In this document: positions 1 to 7,738 of the stretch, in pieces
How positions within the stretch are numbered: the first letter of the stretch is position 1
Layout of the letters: each line of letters begins with the position of its first letter
Assembly (NCBI GenBank): GCA_029933565.1
Contig: JAOZNY010000011.1
Location: 1-26,263 of the forward strand
Source: Bacteroidales bacterium
Lineage (GTDB): Bacteria > Bacteroidota > Bacteroidia > Bacteroidales > F082
Direction: 5' to 3'
DNA: 26,263 nucleotides
Made by a program: the position numbers and the translations under genes
Notes under the pieces: model-generated
What the model saw: only the letters and a program-made list of their open reading frames with translations
Told to the model about the DNA's origin: nothing
The model's database searches: none

Positions 1-237
1 TATTGCTACATATTAAAAACAAGATCGATAAATAATTAACATATCATGTGGTTAATTCCCCTACACACTATTCAGCATTTTGCTGATTGACAGGCATGGG
101 TAATTCAAGTATTTTTGTCTCATAAAATAAGTTTTCAAAATAGGTGATTAGTTGAGTGATGATAGATTATGAAAACAAACAAAAGCAAGTAAAGTAGGTA
201 AAGAGTAGTTATTTAATGAGAAACGAGCAAATTGAGT

Positions 238-269
238 AAAGCGCTAATTTATTAGCGCTTTTTCTTTTT
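238..269 (+). terminator. Intrinsic terminator, plus strand
   Basis: A perfect 10-bp stem, AAAGCGCTAA (238-247) with TTAGCGCTTT (252-261), has a 4-base loop and is followed by a T-rich tract (259-269) on the plus strand. It therefore reads best as a terminator for plus-strand transcription entering from the left edge. On the minus strand only a short A/T stretch follows the stem, so it would work less well for the dehydrogenase gene ending at 272. No plus-strand gene is visible in 1-237; that stretch holds only a small hairpin (TCAGCA/TGCTGA near 73-87). Confidence 0.75.
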
Positions 270-271
270 CC

Positions 272-3193
272 CTAAACCAAAGCGTCAAACAAGATTTCAA
301 CAGGATGAAATGCTGTACGGCTAGTGCCATCTTTTATCTGATGGCGACAAGATGTGCCGGGTGCAGCAATAATTGTTGTTGGGGCAGCATTACGCACGGC
401 AGGGAAAAGAACCAACTCACCAATTTCCATGCTTAGATCGTAATGTTCTTTTTCGTAGCCAAATGAACCTGCCATTCCACAACAGCCCGAAGGAATTTCT
501 TCAACATTAAAGTTTTCAGGGAATCCAAGTACAAATAGAGTAGGGGAGGTTGATGCTAAACTTTTCTGATGGCAGTGTCCATGCAATTTTATATGCTTTT
601 CTTCTTTAGTAAAACTAACTTTTTTTATTTTTCCTTTTCGCATTTCTTTTTCAAGGAACTCTTCAATTAAAAAGGAGTTCTTCTTTAAATCTTCAGCAGA
701 TTGTTTCAGCTCATTGTCCACAAGTTCAGGGTATTCATCGCGAAAAGCAAGTAGGGCAGAAGGTTCAATGCCAATTAGCGGGGCTTCATTTGTAATAAGA
801 TCTTTTAAAAGTCTAACATTTTCATTGGCAATTGCTTTTGCTTTTCTTAATAAACCTTTTGAGAGAAATGTGCGTGCACTTTCTTTATGCTTAGGAATTA
901 CCACCCGGTAACCAAGTCTCTCCAAAAGTAATATTGCTTTTATGCCTGTTTCAGTGTCGTTGAAACGGGTAAATTCATCATTGAAAAGATAAACTTTTCC
1001 ATTAGGGAAATCAATATCTGTTGAGTGCTTCTTAAACCATTTGTCAAGAGATTGTTTATTTAATTCAGGAAACTTCCTTAATTCAGAAAAACCAATAATA
1101 TTTGCTGCGAGTTTTGAGAGAAATCTGTTATTTACAAAAAAGTTAAAAACTGATGGGAAATAACTTCCCAACTTATTTAAAGAAGTGATGTTTGCAACTA
1201 TCCTCGTTCGCAGACTGATGCCATTATCGTCGTAATAATGCTGAAGGAATTCGGCCTTAAGTTTAGTTATGTCAACACTTGAGGGGCATTCGCTTTTACA
1301 GGCCTTGCATGAAAGACATAAATCCATTACTTCAAAAATTTCCTTTTGGTTAAATGGGTTTGCCTTTTCAGAGTTTGTAATATACTCACGCAAAATATTT
1401 GCTCTAGCCCTCGTTGTCTGACTTTCATTTCGCGAAGCCATATAACTTGGGCACATTGTACCACCAATCACCTCAGTCTTTCGGCAGGCACCAGTTCCGC
1501 TACACTTCTCTACCGAACTTAAGTAACCTCCATCTGAAGAGAAATCGAAAATTGTTTCAATATCTTTAGTGCTTGAGTCAGGCTCATATCTTAATTGGGT
1601 ATTCATTTTCGGAGTATCGGTAATCTTACCCTTATTAAATACACCATTCGGGTCCCATGTTTTTTTTATTTGCTTTAAAAGTTCATAGTTTTTCTCTCCA
1701 AGCATTAAAGGAATAAATTCGCCCCTTAGTCTGCCATCGCCATGCTCACCACTTAAGGAGCCATTATACTTTTTTACAAGTTTTGCTGTTTCCTCAGCAA
1801 TTGTATGAAATAAGTCAACGTCTTCCTTCTTTTTTAAATCAAGAATTGGTCTTAGATGAAGTTCACCAGTAGCAATATGGGCATGGTAAACACAATCTTT
1901 GCCATGTTTTTTTAGTAGGTTAGTTATTTCAGAAATATATTCGGGAAGATGAAAAGGATTAATAGCTGTATCCTCAATTACCGAAACGGGTTTAGCATCG
2001 CCCGGCATATTGCTAAGGATTCCGAGTCCTGCTTTTCGTAAATCCCAGACTTTGTTAATTTCTATTCCACTAATTACCGGATAATCGTAACCATATCCTT
2101 TTTTCTTTAAATCGTTAATTAGTTCTTCTGTCTTTGCAAATAATTCGCCTTCACTATTCTCAGCAAACTCAGTAATTAGTATTGCACCTGGATCACCCTT
2201 AATAAAAAACCTGTTCTTTCTTTGCTCAATATTTTTTTTTGTAAGATCCAATATTGTTTTATCCATCAGTTCGATGGTACGTGGATGATGCTCCAACACA
2301 GCAATATTAGCCCTTAGAGCTTCCTGTACATTTTTTAGATGAATGCAAACCAATGCTTTATGCTTAGGTGGAACATCTACCAATTGCAGTTTAATTGAAG
2401 TTGTAAATGCCAGAGTTCCCTCAGAACCAGCAAGTAGTTTTGAGAAATTGAATTGATGAGTGCTTTTTGAGAAAACTTCAGTTTCGGCAAGAATATCAAG
2501 GGCATAGCCAGTGTTTCGGCGTTTAATCTCCTTATCGGGAAATTGTAATTTTATTTCTTCCTGGTTTTCTTCTGACGAAAGAATTTCTAAAATATTTTTA
2601 TAAAGAATATTTTCAAGTGTTTTGCCTTTGGTTTTTTCCTCAAACTCCTTTTTTGAAAGTGCTTTAAAAACCCCTTCCGAGCCATCGCTTAAAACTGTTT
2701 CAACCTCAAGGGTGTGTTCCCTTGTACTGCCATAAACCAATGAGCGTAAACCACAAGCATTGTTTCCCAACATACCTCCAATTCCGCAACGGCTAGCTGA
2801 AGATGTTTCGGGTCCAAAGAATAAACCATAAGGTTTGAGGTAGAGGTTTAATTCATCCAGAACTACACCTGGCTCAACCTTCACCCACCGTTCTTCAATA
2901 TTCAATTCTAAAATAGAAGTCATATTTTTAGAAACATCGGCAATTATTCCATTACCAACAACCTGTCCTGCAAGTGAGGTGCCGGCAGCACGAGGAATAA
3001 TAGTAGTTTTGTTTTTGTGGGCAAACTCAATGAGCAATTTTATATCGTCCTTATCTTTTGGATAAGCAACGGCAAGTGGTATTTCGCGATAAGAGGATGC
3101 GTCAGTGGCATACATCACTCTTATGGCCTCATCGAAAAGGACCTCTCCGGAGAATTCATTGCTTAACTCTATAAGTTTCTTTTTATGGGTCAT
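272..3193 (-). CDS. FAD/Fe-S D-2-hydroxyacid dehydrogenase (YdiJ/D-lactate dehydrogenase-like)
   Basis: A 973-residue fusion of an FAD-linked oxidase and a GlpC-like iron-sulfur module. The FAD-binding PCMH-type half covers about residues 35-270, with PRAAGTSLAG (67-76) and GNNACG (143-148). The FAD-oxidase C-terminal half covers about 280-525, with HAHIATGELHLRP (437-449) and SGEHGDGRLRGEF (481-493). The ferredoxin-like part has Cys564, 570 and 581 and a classical CxxCxxCxxxCP cluster at 626-637. The C-terminal CCG-type domain has GCCGMAG starting at 903 and PGTSCRH near 945. Length and order fit the YdiJ family (about 1,000 residues), whose members oxidise D-2-hydroxyglutarate or D-lactate and pass electrons through Fe-S centres to a membrane or quinone acceptor. 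There is no signal peptide, so it is probably cytoplasmic or peripheral to the membrane. It lies 11 bp after lplA and is probably in the same operon. The exact substrate cannot be told from the sequence. Confidence 0.9.
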   Translation of the reverse strand: MTHKKKLIELSNEFSGEVLFDEAIRVMYATDASSYREIPLAVAYPKDKDDIKLLIEFAHKNKTTIIPRAAGTSLAGQVVGNGIIADVSKNMTSILELNIEERWVKVEPGVVLDELNLYLKPYGLFFGPETSSASRCGIGGMLGNNACGLRSLVYGSTREHTLEVETVLSDGSEGVFKALSKKEFEEKTKGKTLENILYKNILEILSSEENQEEIKLQFPDKEIKRRNTGYALDILAETEVFSKSTHQFNFSKLLAGSEGTLAFTTSIKLQLVDVPPKHKALVCIHLKNVQEALRANIAVLEHHPRTIELMDKTILDLTKKNIEQRKNRFFIKGDPGAILITEFAENSEGELFAKTEELINDLKKKGYGYDYPVISGIEINKVWDLRKAGLGILSNMPGDAKPVSVIEDTAINPFHLPEYISEITNLLKKHGKDCVYHAHIATGELHLRPILDLKKKEDVDLFHTIAEETAKLVKKYNGSLSGEHGDGRLRGEFIPLMLGEKNYELLKQIKKTWDPNGVFNKGKITDTPKMNTQLRYEPDSSTKDIETIFDFSSDGGYLSSVEKCSGTGACRKTEVIGGTMCPSYMASRNESQTTRARANILREYITNSEKANPFNQKEIFEVMDLCLSCKACKSECPSSVDITKLKAEFLQHYYDDNGISLRTRIVANITSLNKLGSYFPSVFNFFVNNRFLSKLAANIIGFSELRKFPELNKQSLDKWFKKHSTDIDFPNGKVYLFNDEFTRFNDTETGIKAILLLERLGYRVVIPKHKESARTFLSKGLLRKAKAIANENVRLLKDLITNEAPLIGIEPSALLAFRDEYPELVDNELKQSAEDLKKNSFLIEEFLEKEMRKGKIKKVSFTKEEKHIKLHGHCHQKSLASTSPTLFVLGFPENFNVEEIPSGCCGMAGSFGYEKEHYDLSMEIGELVLFPAVRNAAPTTIIAAPGTSCRHQIKDGTSRTAFHPVEILFDALV

Positions 3194-3204
3194 TTTTTAT
3201 CTAT

Positions 3205-4173
3205 TCACGCAAGACCAAATAATTTTAAATAAACTGTGATTTCTTCTGAAGACAATCCTGCATCCAATAATACTGTTCTAATGGAAACCTGACTATACTT
3301 TTTTGATAATATTGCTTTTTCAATTAAATCAATTCTTACTCCTAACTTGTTTATTTCTGCCTCCAAAACTATGGCATTTTTTATTTTTAATAAACACTTT
3401 ATTTCGTTTTCGCTAACAGATATTTTATTGTTGAACTCAAATGCAGGGGAGTAGCCAAAGTTCCAGTTCCACGATTTATATCTCTCTTGCATCAGACGTA
3501 GAATTTCGTTTTTGTTCAGTTTTGTAAAACTACGTACTTCTTTGATATTATAATGTTTAAATAAGTATTCCTTAAGAAATTGTTTAAATATTAAATAAGT
3601 GGTTCCTGTAGGTAAATAATGCTTTAGGTTAGTAACGTTAGCTCTAATTGATTTTACTGCTTTATCGTGAAAACTATTAGATTTCAGGTTTATTATTTCA
3701 TCAATTTGATTAAGGTTTGCATCGAAAAGAATGGTGCCATGATGCATTACCCTATTCTTAAAAATATGTGCTGAATTACCCGAAAACTTCAATCCCTCAA
3801 GTCTTAGGTTATTTTTCCCTTCAAACTGTGCTTCTACACCCAATCCTAATAAGAAATTGATAAGAGGCTCGGTAAATTCTCTAAAATTAACTAATCCATT
3901 CTTGCCATTACTTGTTCTGATTACTGTAAGGTTAAGGTTGCCCTTTCCATGAAAAACAGTACCACCACCGGATATTCGCCTAATTAATGGAATTCGATTA
4001 TTAATAAGATATGGATAATTTATCTCAGCAAAAGCATTCTGGTGCTTACCCAAAATAACCGAATTTTTGCTCTCCCAAAGCATCAATACATCCTCCTTAA
4101 AATTCCTAAGAACGTATTCTTCTGCCGCAATATTAAAATATGGATTTGTTTCAGTTCGGTCGATAAAAATCAT
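3205..4173 (-). CDS. lplA: Lipoate-protein ligase A
   Basis: A 322-residue protein of the biotin/lipoate ligase (BPL_LplA) fold, expected to activate free lipoate with ATP and attach it to a lysine of lipoyl domains such as the E2 subunits or GcvH. The diagnostic block RRISGGGTVFHGKGNLN is at 65-81, and GLKFSGNSAH (127-136) carries the presumed active-site Lys129, matching Lys133 of E. coli LplA. A C-terminal accessory domain (about 235-322, with the W-N-W-N-F-G segment) is present, so this is a full-length LplA rather than a truncated octanoyltransferase. The start at 4173 gives the usual N-terminus (FIDRTETNPYFNIAAEE). A TAAATTCG element ends five bases upstream, implying a very short or absent leader. 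The downstream hydroxyacid dehydrogenase begins 11 bp after its stop. Confidence 0.93.
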   Translation of the reverse strand: MIFIDRTETNPYFNIAAEEYVLRNFKEDVLMLWESKNSVILGKHQNAFAEINYPYLINNRIPLIRRISGGGTVFHGKGNLNLTVIRTSNGKNGLVNFREFTEPLINFLLGLGVEAQFEGKNNLRLEGLKFSGNSAHIFKNRVMHHGTILFDANLNQIDEIINLKSNSFHDKAVKSIRANVTNLKHYLPTGTTYLIFKQFLKEYLFKHYNIKEVRSFTKLNKNEILRLMQERYKSWNWNFGYSPAFEFNNKISVSENEIKCLLKIKNAIVLEAEINKLGVRIDLIEKAILSKKYSQVSIRTVLLDAGLSSEEITVYLKLFGLA

Positions 4174-4177
4174 CGAG

Positions 4178-4185
4178 CGAATTTA
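4178..4185 (-). promoter_or_regulatory. Possible -7 element for lplA
   Basis: TAAATTCG read on the minus strand matches the Bacteroidota -7 consensus TAnnTTTG with one change. It sits five bases from the lplA ATG, so the transcript would be nearly leaderless. No clear -33 TTTG is visible upstream. The same octamer occurs in the opposite orientation at 4348-4355 for the divergent hydrolase gene. Confidence 0.35.
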
Positions 4186-4347
4186 AGGAAAATAATATTC
4201 AGATTTGAATTGAGTAATTTGATTAGAAATTAAATCTTCTGGTTTGCTTGAAGAATGTGTAGCTGCGAATATTTTCACAATCTGCAAAAGATAAAAATGA
4301 TGAATAAGACAAATTACTAAATCTAATCTTTCTTATCAAAAATTCTC

Positions 4348-4355
4348 TAAATTCG
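4348..4355 (+). promoter_or_regulatory. Possible -7 element for the serine hydrolase gene
   Basis: TAAATTCG, one change from the Bacteroidota -7 consensus TAnnTTTG, lies 47 bases upstream of the ATG at 4403, giving an expected leader of about 40 nt. No convincing -33 element is seen. The 229-bp divergent gap 4174-4402 holds nothing else I can recognise. Confidence 0.35.
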
Positions 4356-4402
4356 CAAATCAAAAATAAAAACGTTGCGTTATTACGTGAAAACTTAAAC
4401 GT

Positions 4403-5746
4403 ATGAAAACTAAAAGAATAATTACCTGGCTTATAATAATTGGACTTCTTGGAGGACTTTATTATGGCATTAACAGTTTTGCTAAGATTTTCAATGGCTA
4501 TGCTGCCAAGGATTTATGCTCCTGCATTTACCTTTCGGAAAGGGAACAAGCCAGCATAGAAAAACATGACCTTGCTTCGTTCTTTGTGAGCCTCCCAACA
4601 AATGTTTGGGACAAAGAAAATAGAACTGTTACGTCCACATTTTTTGGAATGGCCAAACAAATAGCGGTTTACCGCGATGGACTTGGTTGCGCTTTGGTAA
4701 ACGATGCCGACATTGAAGATGTTAAAAAACAAACCTACAAACCGCAATTCCCAAACTACGATCCCGATACTGTTTTTTGGCCTACAGGCAATAAAAAGCG
4801 CGACACAGTCTTACAAAATATAAACATTGTAAAACTTGAAAAAGCAATAAAGCGTGCATTGGGCGAAGGCCACACACGTGGAATTGTTGTTGCCTACGAC
4901 ACACTTTTTATGACAGAGGGCTACAACAACGGCTTTGATCAGGATACCCGCATTTTGGGTTGGTCGATGACCAAAAGCATTATGAGTGCACTTACCGGAA
5001 TACTTGTAAAACAAGGAAAACTAAGTCTGGAAGGGGAGACCCCCATTAATGAATGGAGCAAGGACGAAAGGAAAAATATAACATTGAAAAACCTCTTGCA
5101 AATGAGTTCAGGTCTTGAATGGGAAGAAGATTATGGCAAAATCTCAGATGCCACAATTATGCTTTTTAATAAATCGAATGCAGCAGAATATGCAATTTCC
5201 CGAGCAATTAAAACCACACCCGACTCTGAATGGTATTATTCCTCAGGTACTTCGAATATTATTTCTGAAATTATAAAAAGGGCAAATCCATCTTACGAAG
5301 ATTATATTTCGATGCCACAAAATGAATTGTTTAATAAAATTGGAATCCGGAGTATGGTTTTGGAACCCGATGCCTCAGGAACTTACGTTGGTTCGTCCTA
5401 CGCATTTGCCACACCTCGTGACTGGGCAAGGTTTGGATTGCTTTACCTTCAGGATGGTTATTGGGGTAATGAGCAGATTTTACCTGATGGCTGGGTTGAC
5501 TTTACACAAACACCTGCAAGCAAATCGAAGGGTGAATACGGCGCACAGTTTTGGCTTAACCGCGATGAATTCCGTGAACTGCCTGACGCACCTGAAAGCG
5601 TTTATTTTGCTGATGGCTACAATGGTCAGAGAGTTTATATTGTGCCTACCCATAATCTTGTTATTGTAAGAATGGGACTTTCGAAAAAAGGGGAGTTTGA
5701 TTACAATCGTTTTGTAACTGAGGTGATTGAGGCTTTTGAGAATTAG
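4403..5746 (+). CDS. Membrane-anchored serine hydrolase, class C beta-lactamase fold
   Basis: A 447-residue protein with one N-terminal hydrophobic segment (about 6-22), predicted to be a signal anchor or uncleaved signal peptide placing the enzyme outside the inner membrane. The catalytic fold is the beta-lactamase/D-Ala-D-Ala carboxypeptidase-like family (PF00144). The S-x-x-K nucleophile motif is SMTK at 188-191, and the second motif is Y-Y-S-S-G at 278-282. A region near 230-240 (LLQMSSGLEW) is typical of 6-aminohexanoate-oligomer hydrolase (NylB)-like and esterase-like members. Residues 32-95 (GYAAKDLCSC, then YRDGLGCAL) form an N-terminal extension common in Bacteroidota homologues. The gene is monocistronic and convergent with the glutathione peroxidase gene. 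The substrate could be an ester, amide or peptide; resistance to beta-lactams should not be assumed. Confidence 0.88.
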   Translation: MKTKRIITWLIIIGLLGGLYYGINSFAKIFNGYAAKDLCSCIYLSEREQASIEKHDLASFFVSLPTNVWDKENRTVTSTFFGMAKQIAVYRDGLGCALVNDADIEDVKKQTYKPQFPNYDPDTVFWPTGNKKRDTVLQNINIVKLEKAIKRALGEGHTRGIVVAYDTLFMTEGYNNGFDQDTRILGWSMTKSIMSALTGILVKQGKLSLEGETPINEWSKDERKNITLKNLLQMSSGLEWEEDYGKISDATIMLFNKSNAAEYAISRAIKTTPDSEWYYSSGTSNIISEIIKRANPSYEDYISMPQNELFNKIGIRSMVLEPDASGTYVGSSYAFATPRDWARFGLLYLQDGYWGNEQILPDGWVDFTQTPASKSKGEYGAQFWLNRDEFRELPDAPESVYFADGYNGQRVYIVPTHNLVIVRMGLSKKGEFDYNRFVTEVIEAFEN

Positions 5747-5855
5747 ATGTTAAAACAAATAATTTCATATAGTGATTTCGAGTAATAACCTCAATTAGAC
5801 ATAAGAATTAATGATTGATAAACAGGGCTCTGTAAAATAAAATTATTTAGAGAAA

Positions 5856-5918
5856 TGGAGTGGTGGAGTAATGGGAAGAGTTTATGCAACGAATACTCCA
5901 TTACACCAACACTCCAAT
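5856..5918. repeat. Inverted pair of 8-bp-period motifs between convergent genes
   Basis: The left arm TGGAGTGGTGGAGTAATGG (5856-5874) and the right arm CCATTACACCAACACTCCA (5898-5916) pair at 17 of 19 positions around a 23-base loop. Each arm is itself built of 8-bp steps: TGGAGTGG, TGGAGTAA on the left; ACTCCATT, ACACCAAC, ACTCCAAT on the right (5895-5918). The hairpin lies in the 286-bp gap between convergent genes, so it may act as a bidirectional terminator, but no long T-run follows on the plus strand. The rest of 5747-6032 shows no gene. Confidence 0.65.
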
Positions 5919-6032
5919 TGTTAATCGTTAATCAGGTGCAGAAATTCTGATAATTACATAATTCTCTTAAATTGAATTCAGATTAATCGATCCCTTTGGT
6001 TTTTGTTCTTTTGGAACTTATTTGTTATTTCA

Positions 6033-6569
6033 CTAATTACTTATCCACTTAATAATCTTCTTATTGTCTGGCTCAACCCATGGATTTATTACATGGTCGA
6101 TTTTCCCTTCTTCATTAATTAAATATTTCTGGAAATTCCATTTTACGCTAGAGTTGGAAGTGCCATTCAATTCTTTCTCTGTTAGCCATTTGTAGAAGGG
6201 ATGGATGTCATCACCTTTAACAGATATTTTAGCCATTATTGGAAAACTTACTCCATAGTTTATTGAGCAAAACTGTTTAATTTCTTCATTTGTTCCGGGC
6301 TCCTGCTCTTTAAAGTTATTGGCAGGAAAGGCAATAATTATAAAATTACTGTCCTTGTAAGCTTTGTAAACAGTTTCTAAAGTTTCGTATTGGGGTGTAA
6401 ATCCACATTCGGATGCTACATTAACGATCATTACTTTTTTACCTTTAAACTGACTTAAAGGAAATTCGTTTCCATCAATATCATTTACTGTAAAGTCATA
6501 AATTGTTTCCTGCGCACTTAAAGTTAGTACTAGCAAAACAATGCTAATTGTAAGATATATTTTTCTCAT
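6033..6569 (-). CDS. Exported glutathione peroxidase-family peroxidase
   Basis: A 178-residue thioredoxin-fold peroxidase (PF00255). Residues 1-19 form a signal peptide ending at LSAQ, so the enzyme is probably periplasmic. The peroxidatic cysteine is Cys55 in NVASECGFTPQ (50-60). Gln89 in KEQEPG and the W-N pair at 144-145 complete the active site. The usual second cysteine motif FPCNQF is FPANNF here (Ala83), but Cys101 in QFCSINYG aligns with the resolving cysteine of thioredoxin-dependent members. The family name is thus historical: reduction by a thioredoxin-like partner is more likely than by glutathione. It is the last gene of the mutL-rhomboid cluster, separated from the EEP gene by an 8-bp-period repeat. 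Confidence 0.92.
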   Translation of the reverse strand: MRKIYLTISIVLLVLTLSAQETIYDFTVNDIDGNEFPLSQFKGKKVMIVNVASECGFTPQYETLETVYKAYKDSNFIIIAFPANNFKEQEPGTNEEIKQFCSINYGVSFPIMAKISVKGDDIHPFYKWLTEKELNGTSNSSVKWNFQKYLINEEGKIDHVINPWVEPDNKKIIKWISN

Positions 6570-6575
6570 TTTATT

Positions 6576-6631
6576 ATTTAATTATGCAATGATTTAATTA
6601 TATAATTGAACCATTGAATCATTCACTCATT
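6576..6631. repeat. Seven degenerate 8-bp tandem units
   Basis: Read on the plus strand in strict 8-bp phase: ATTTAATT, ATGCAATG, ATTTAATT, ATATAATT, GAACCATT, GAATCATT, CACTCATT. The shared core is a trailing ATT. The array fills nearly the whole gap between the EEP gene and the peroxidase gene and includes the EEP stop codon (6623-6625) and two codons before it. Confidence 0.7.
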
Positions 6632-7729
6632 AATCCTCAAAACCGCTGAAACTGGATAATGGTCGGAGCGTAAAATATTATATTTCTCAAACTCCATAAC
6701 TTCAAATCCATCACTGCTGAAAATATAATCGATCCTTAAAAAAGGTAATCTCCCCGCATAGGTAATTCCCAAACCAAAACCTTTATTAGTAAAACTATCA
6801 TTTAATATTTCAGAAATACATGAGTAAACATAGGAGGAAGGAGTGTCGTTGAAATCGCCCATTACAATTAATGCATGAGGACTTTCTTTCATCTCATCAG
6901 TTAAATAAGCAATCTGTTTCTGCCTTAAAACAAAAGCCTGTTCCAGTTTTTGATAAATCTCCAATGATTTGTTTTTAAATTCCTCTTCATCTTCAATTTC
7001 CGGGTTTACCACAAACTCAATGTCTGAAGTGTTTAAACTAATACTTGCCAGATGAATATTGTAAACACGAATAGTATCTTTTCCTTTAACCAAATCAGTA
7101 AATATCCCAAAAGTACGAGAACCATCAAATTTTAGTTTTCCTTTATTTACAGCCTTTAGTTTGGAGAATATTACCAATCCACTCAGGTAATTAAACCGTG
7201 GATTATAGTAACTTTCAAAATAGTAAGTACCAGTATTTAAAGTGTCGCGCAACTGCTTAAGAGGCTTGTAAATATTTTTGTTGTGTGACTGAAATTCCTG
7301 CATACAAATAATATCAGCTTCCTGATCCCTTACGAAGTTAAGAATATCATTTTGAATAATAAGTTTTGTAAATTTATCAGACGCCCTGAATTGCTGGACA
7401 TTATAGGTAAGCACCTTAATTGTTTCCCCATCACTATTAGTATCTCCAGATAATGCAAAGTTGAAATTATCCATCAGGTTCCCAAAACCAAGTAAAATAA
7501 CTGATAGTGAAATTATGGCATATCTCTTTTTTGTGAATAACCAGAAAATTACAAATATTAGATTAGCAAATAATAGTACGGGATAAAACAAACCTGATAC
7601 TGCAAATATTGAAAAAATATCGGCAGTGGTTATTGATGCTAACAGCGAGAAACTTAAAAGTAAAGCAAAAAACACATTTACCAAAGCCAGTAACGACTTA
7701 AGTATGGAATATTTTATTTTACTTTTCAA
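6623..7729 (-). CDS. Membrane-anchored endonuclease/exonuclease/phosphatase (EEP) family protein
   Basis: A 368-residue protein with three N-terminal hydrophobic segments (about 10-31, 35-66, 70-83) followed by an EEP-fold domain (PF03372) from about 104 to the end. Catalytic-type motifs are all visible: LTYNVQQF (107-114, Asn110), CMQEFQS (142-148, metal-binding Glu145), a histidine in YNIHLAS (223-229), GDFND (291-295), Asp334 in RIDYIFS, and SDHYP (355-359). EEP enzymes cleave phosphodiester or phosphomonoester bonds in nucleic acids, lipids or sugars; the membrane anchor argues against a DNA-repair nuclease, but the substrate is unknown. It lies 9 bp after the upstream rhomboid gene, so the two are probably co-translated from one operon. 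Such anchored EEP proteins downstream of rhomboids are common in Bacteroidota. Confidence 0.88.
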   Translation of the reverse strand: MKSKIKYSILKSLLALVNVFFALLLSFSLLASITTADIFSIFAVSGLFYPVLLFANLIFVIFWLFTKKRYAIISLSVILLGFGNLMDNFNFALSGDTNSDGETIKVLTYNVQQFRASDKFTKLIIQNDILNFVRDQEADIICMQEFQSHNKNIYKPLKQLRDTLNTGTYYFESYYNPRFNYLSGLVIFSKLKAVNKGKLKFDGSRTFGIFTDLVKGKDTIRVYNIHLASISLNTSDIEFVVNPEIEDEEEFKNKSLEIYQKLEQAFVLRQKQIAYLTDEMKESPHALIVMGDFNDTPSSYVYSCISEILNDSFTNKGFGLGITYAGRLPFLRIDYIFSSDGFEVMEFEKYNILRSDHYPVSAVLRINE

Positions 7730-7738
7730 AATGCTGCT

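Noticed and set aside
5322..5669. A 115-codon reading frame inside the serine hydrolase gene
   Set aside because: It overlaps a well-supported gene in another frame on the same strand and shows no domain or start signal.
4403..5746. Beta-lactam resistance gene
   Set aside because: The fold is shared, but the N-terminal anchor and the Y-S-S-G second motif point to a general serine hydrolase; resistance is not supported.
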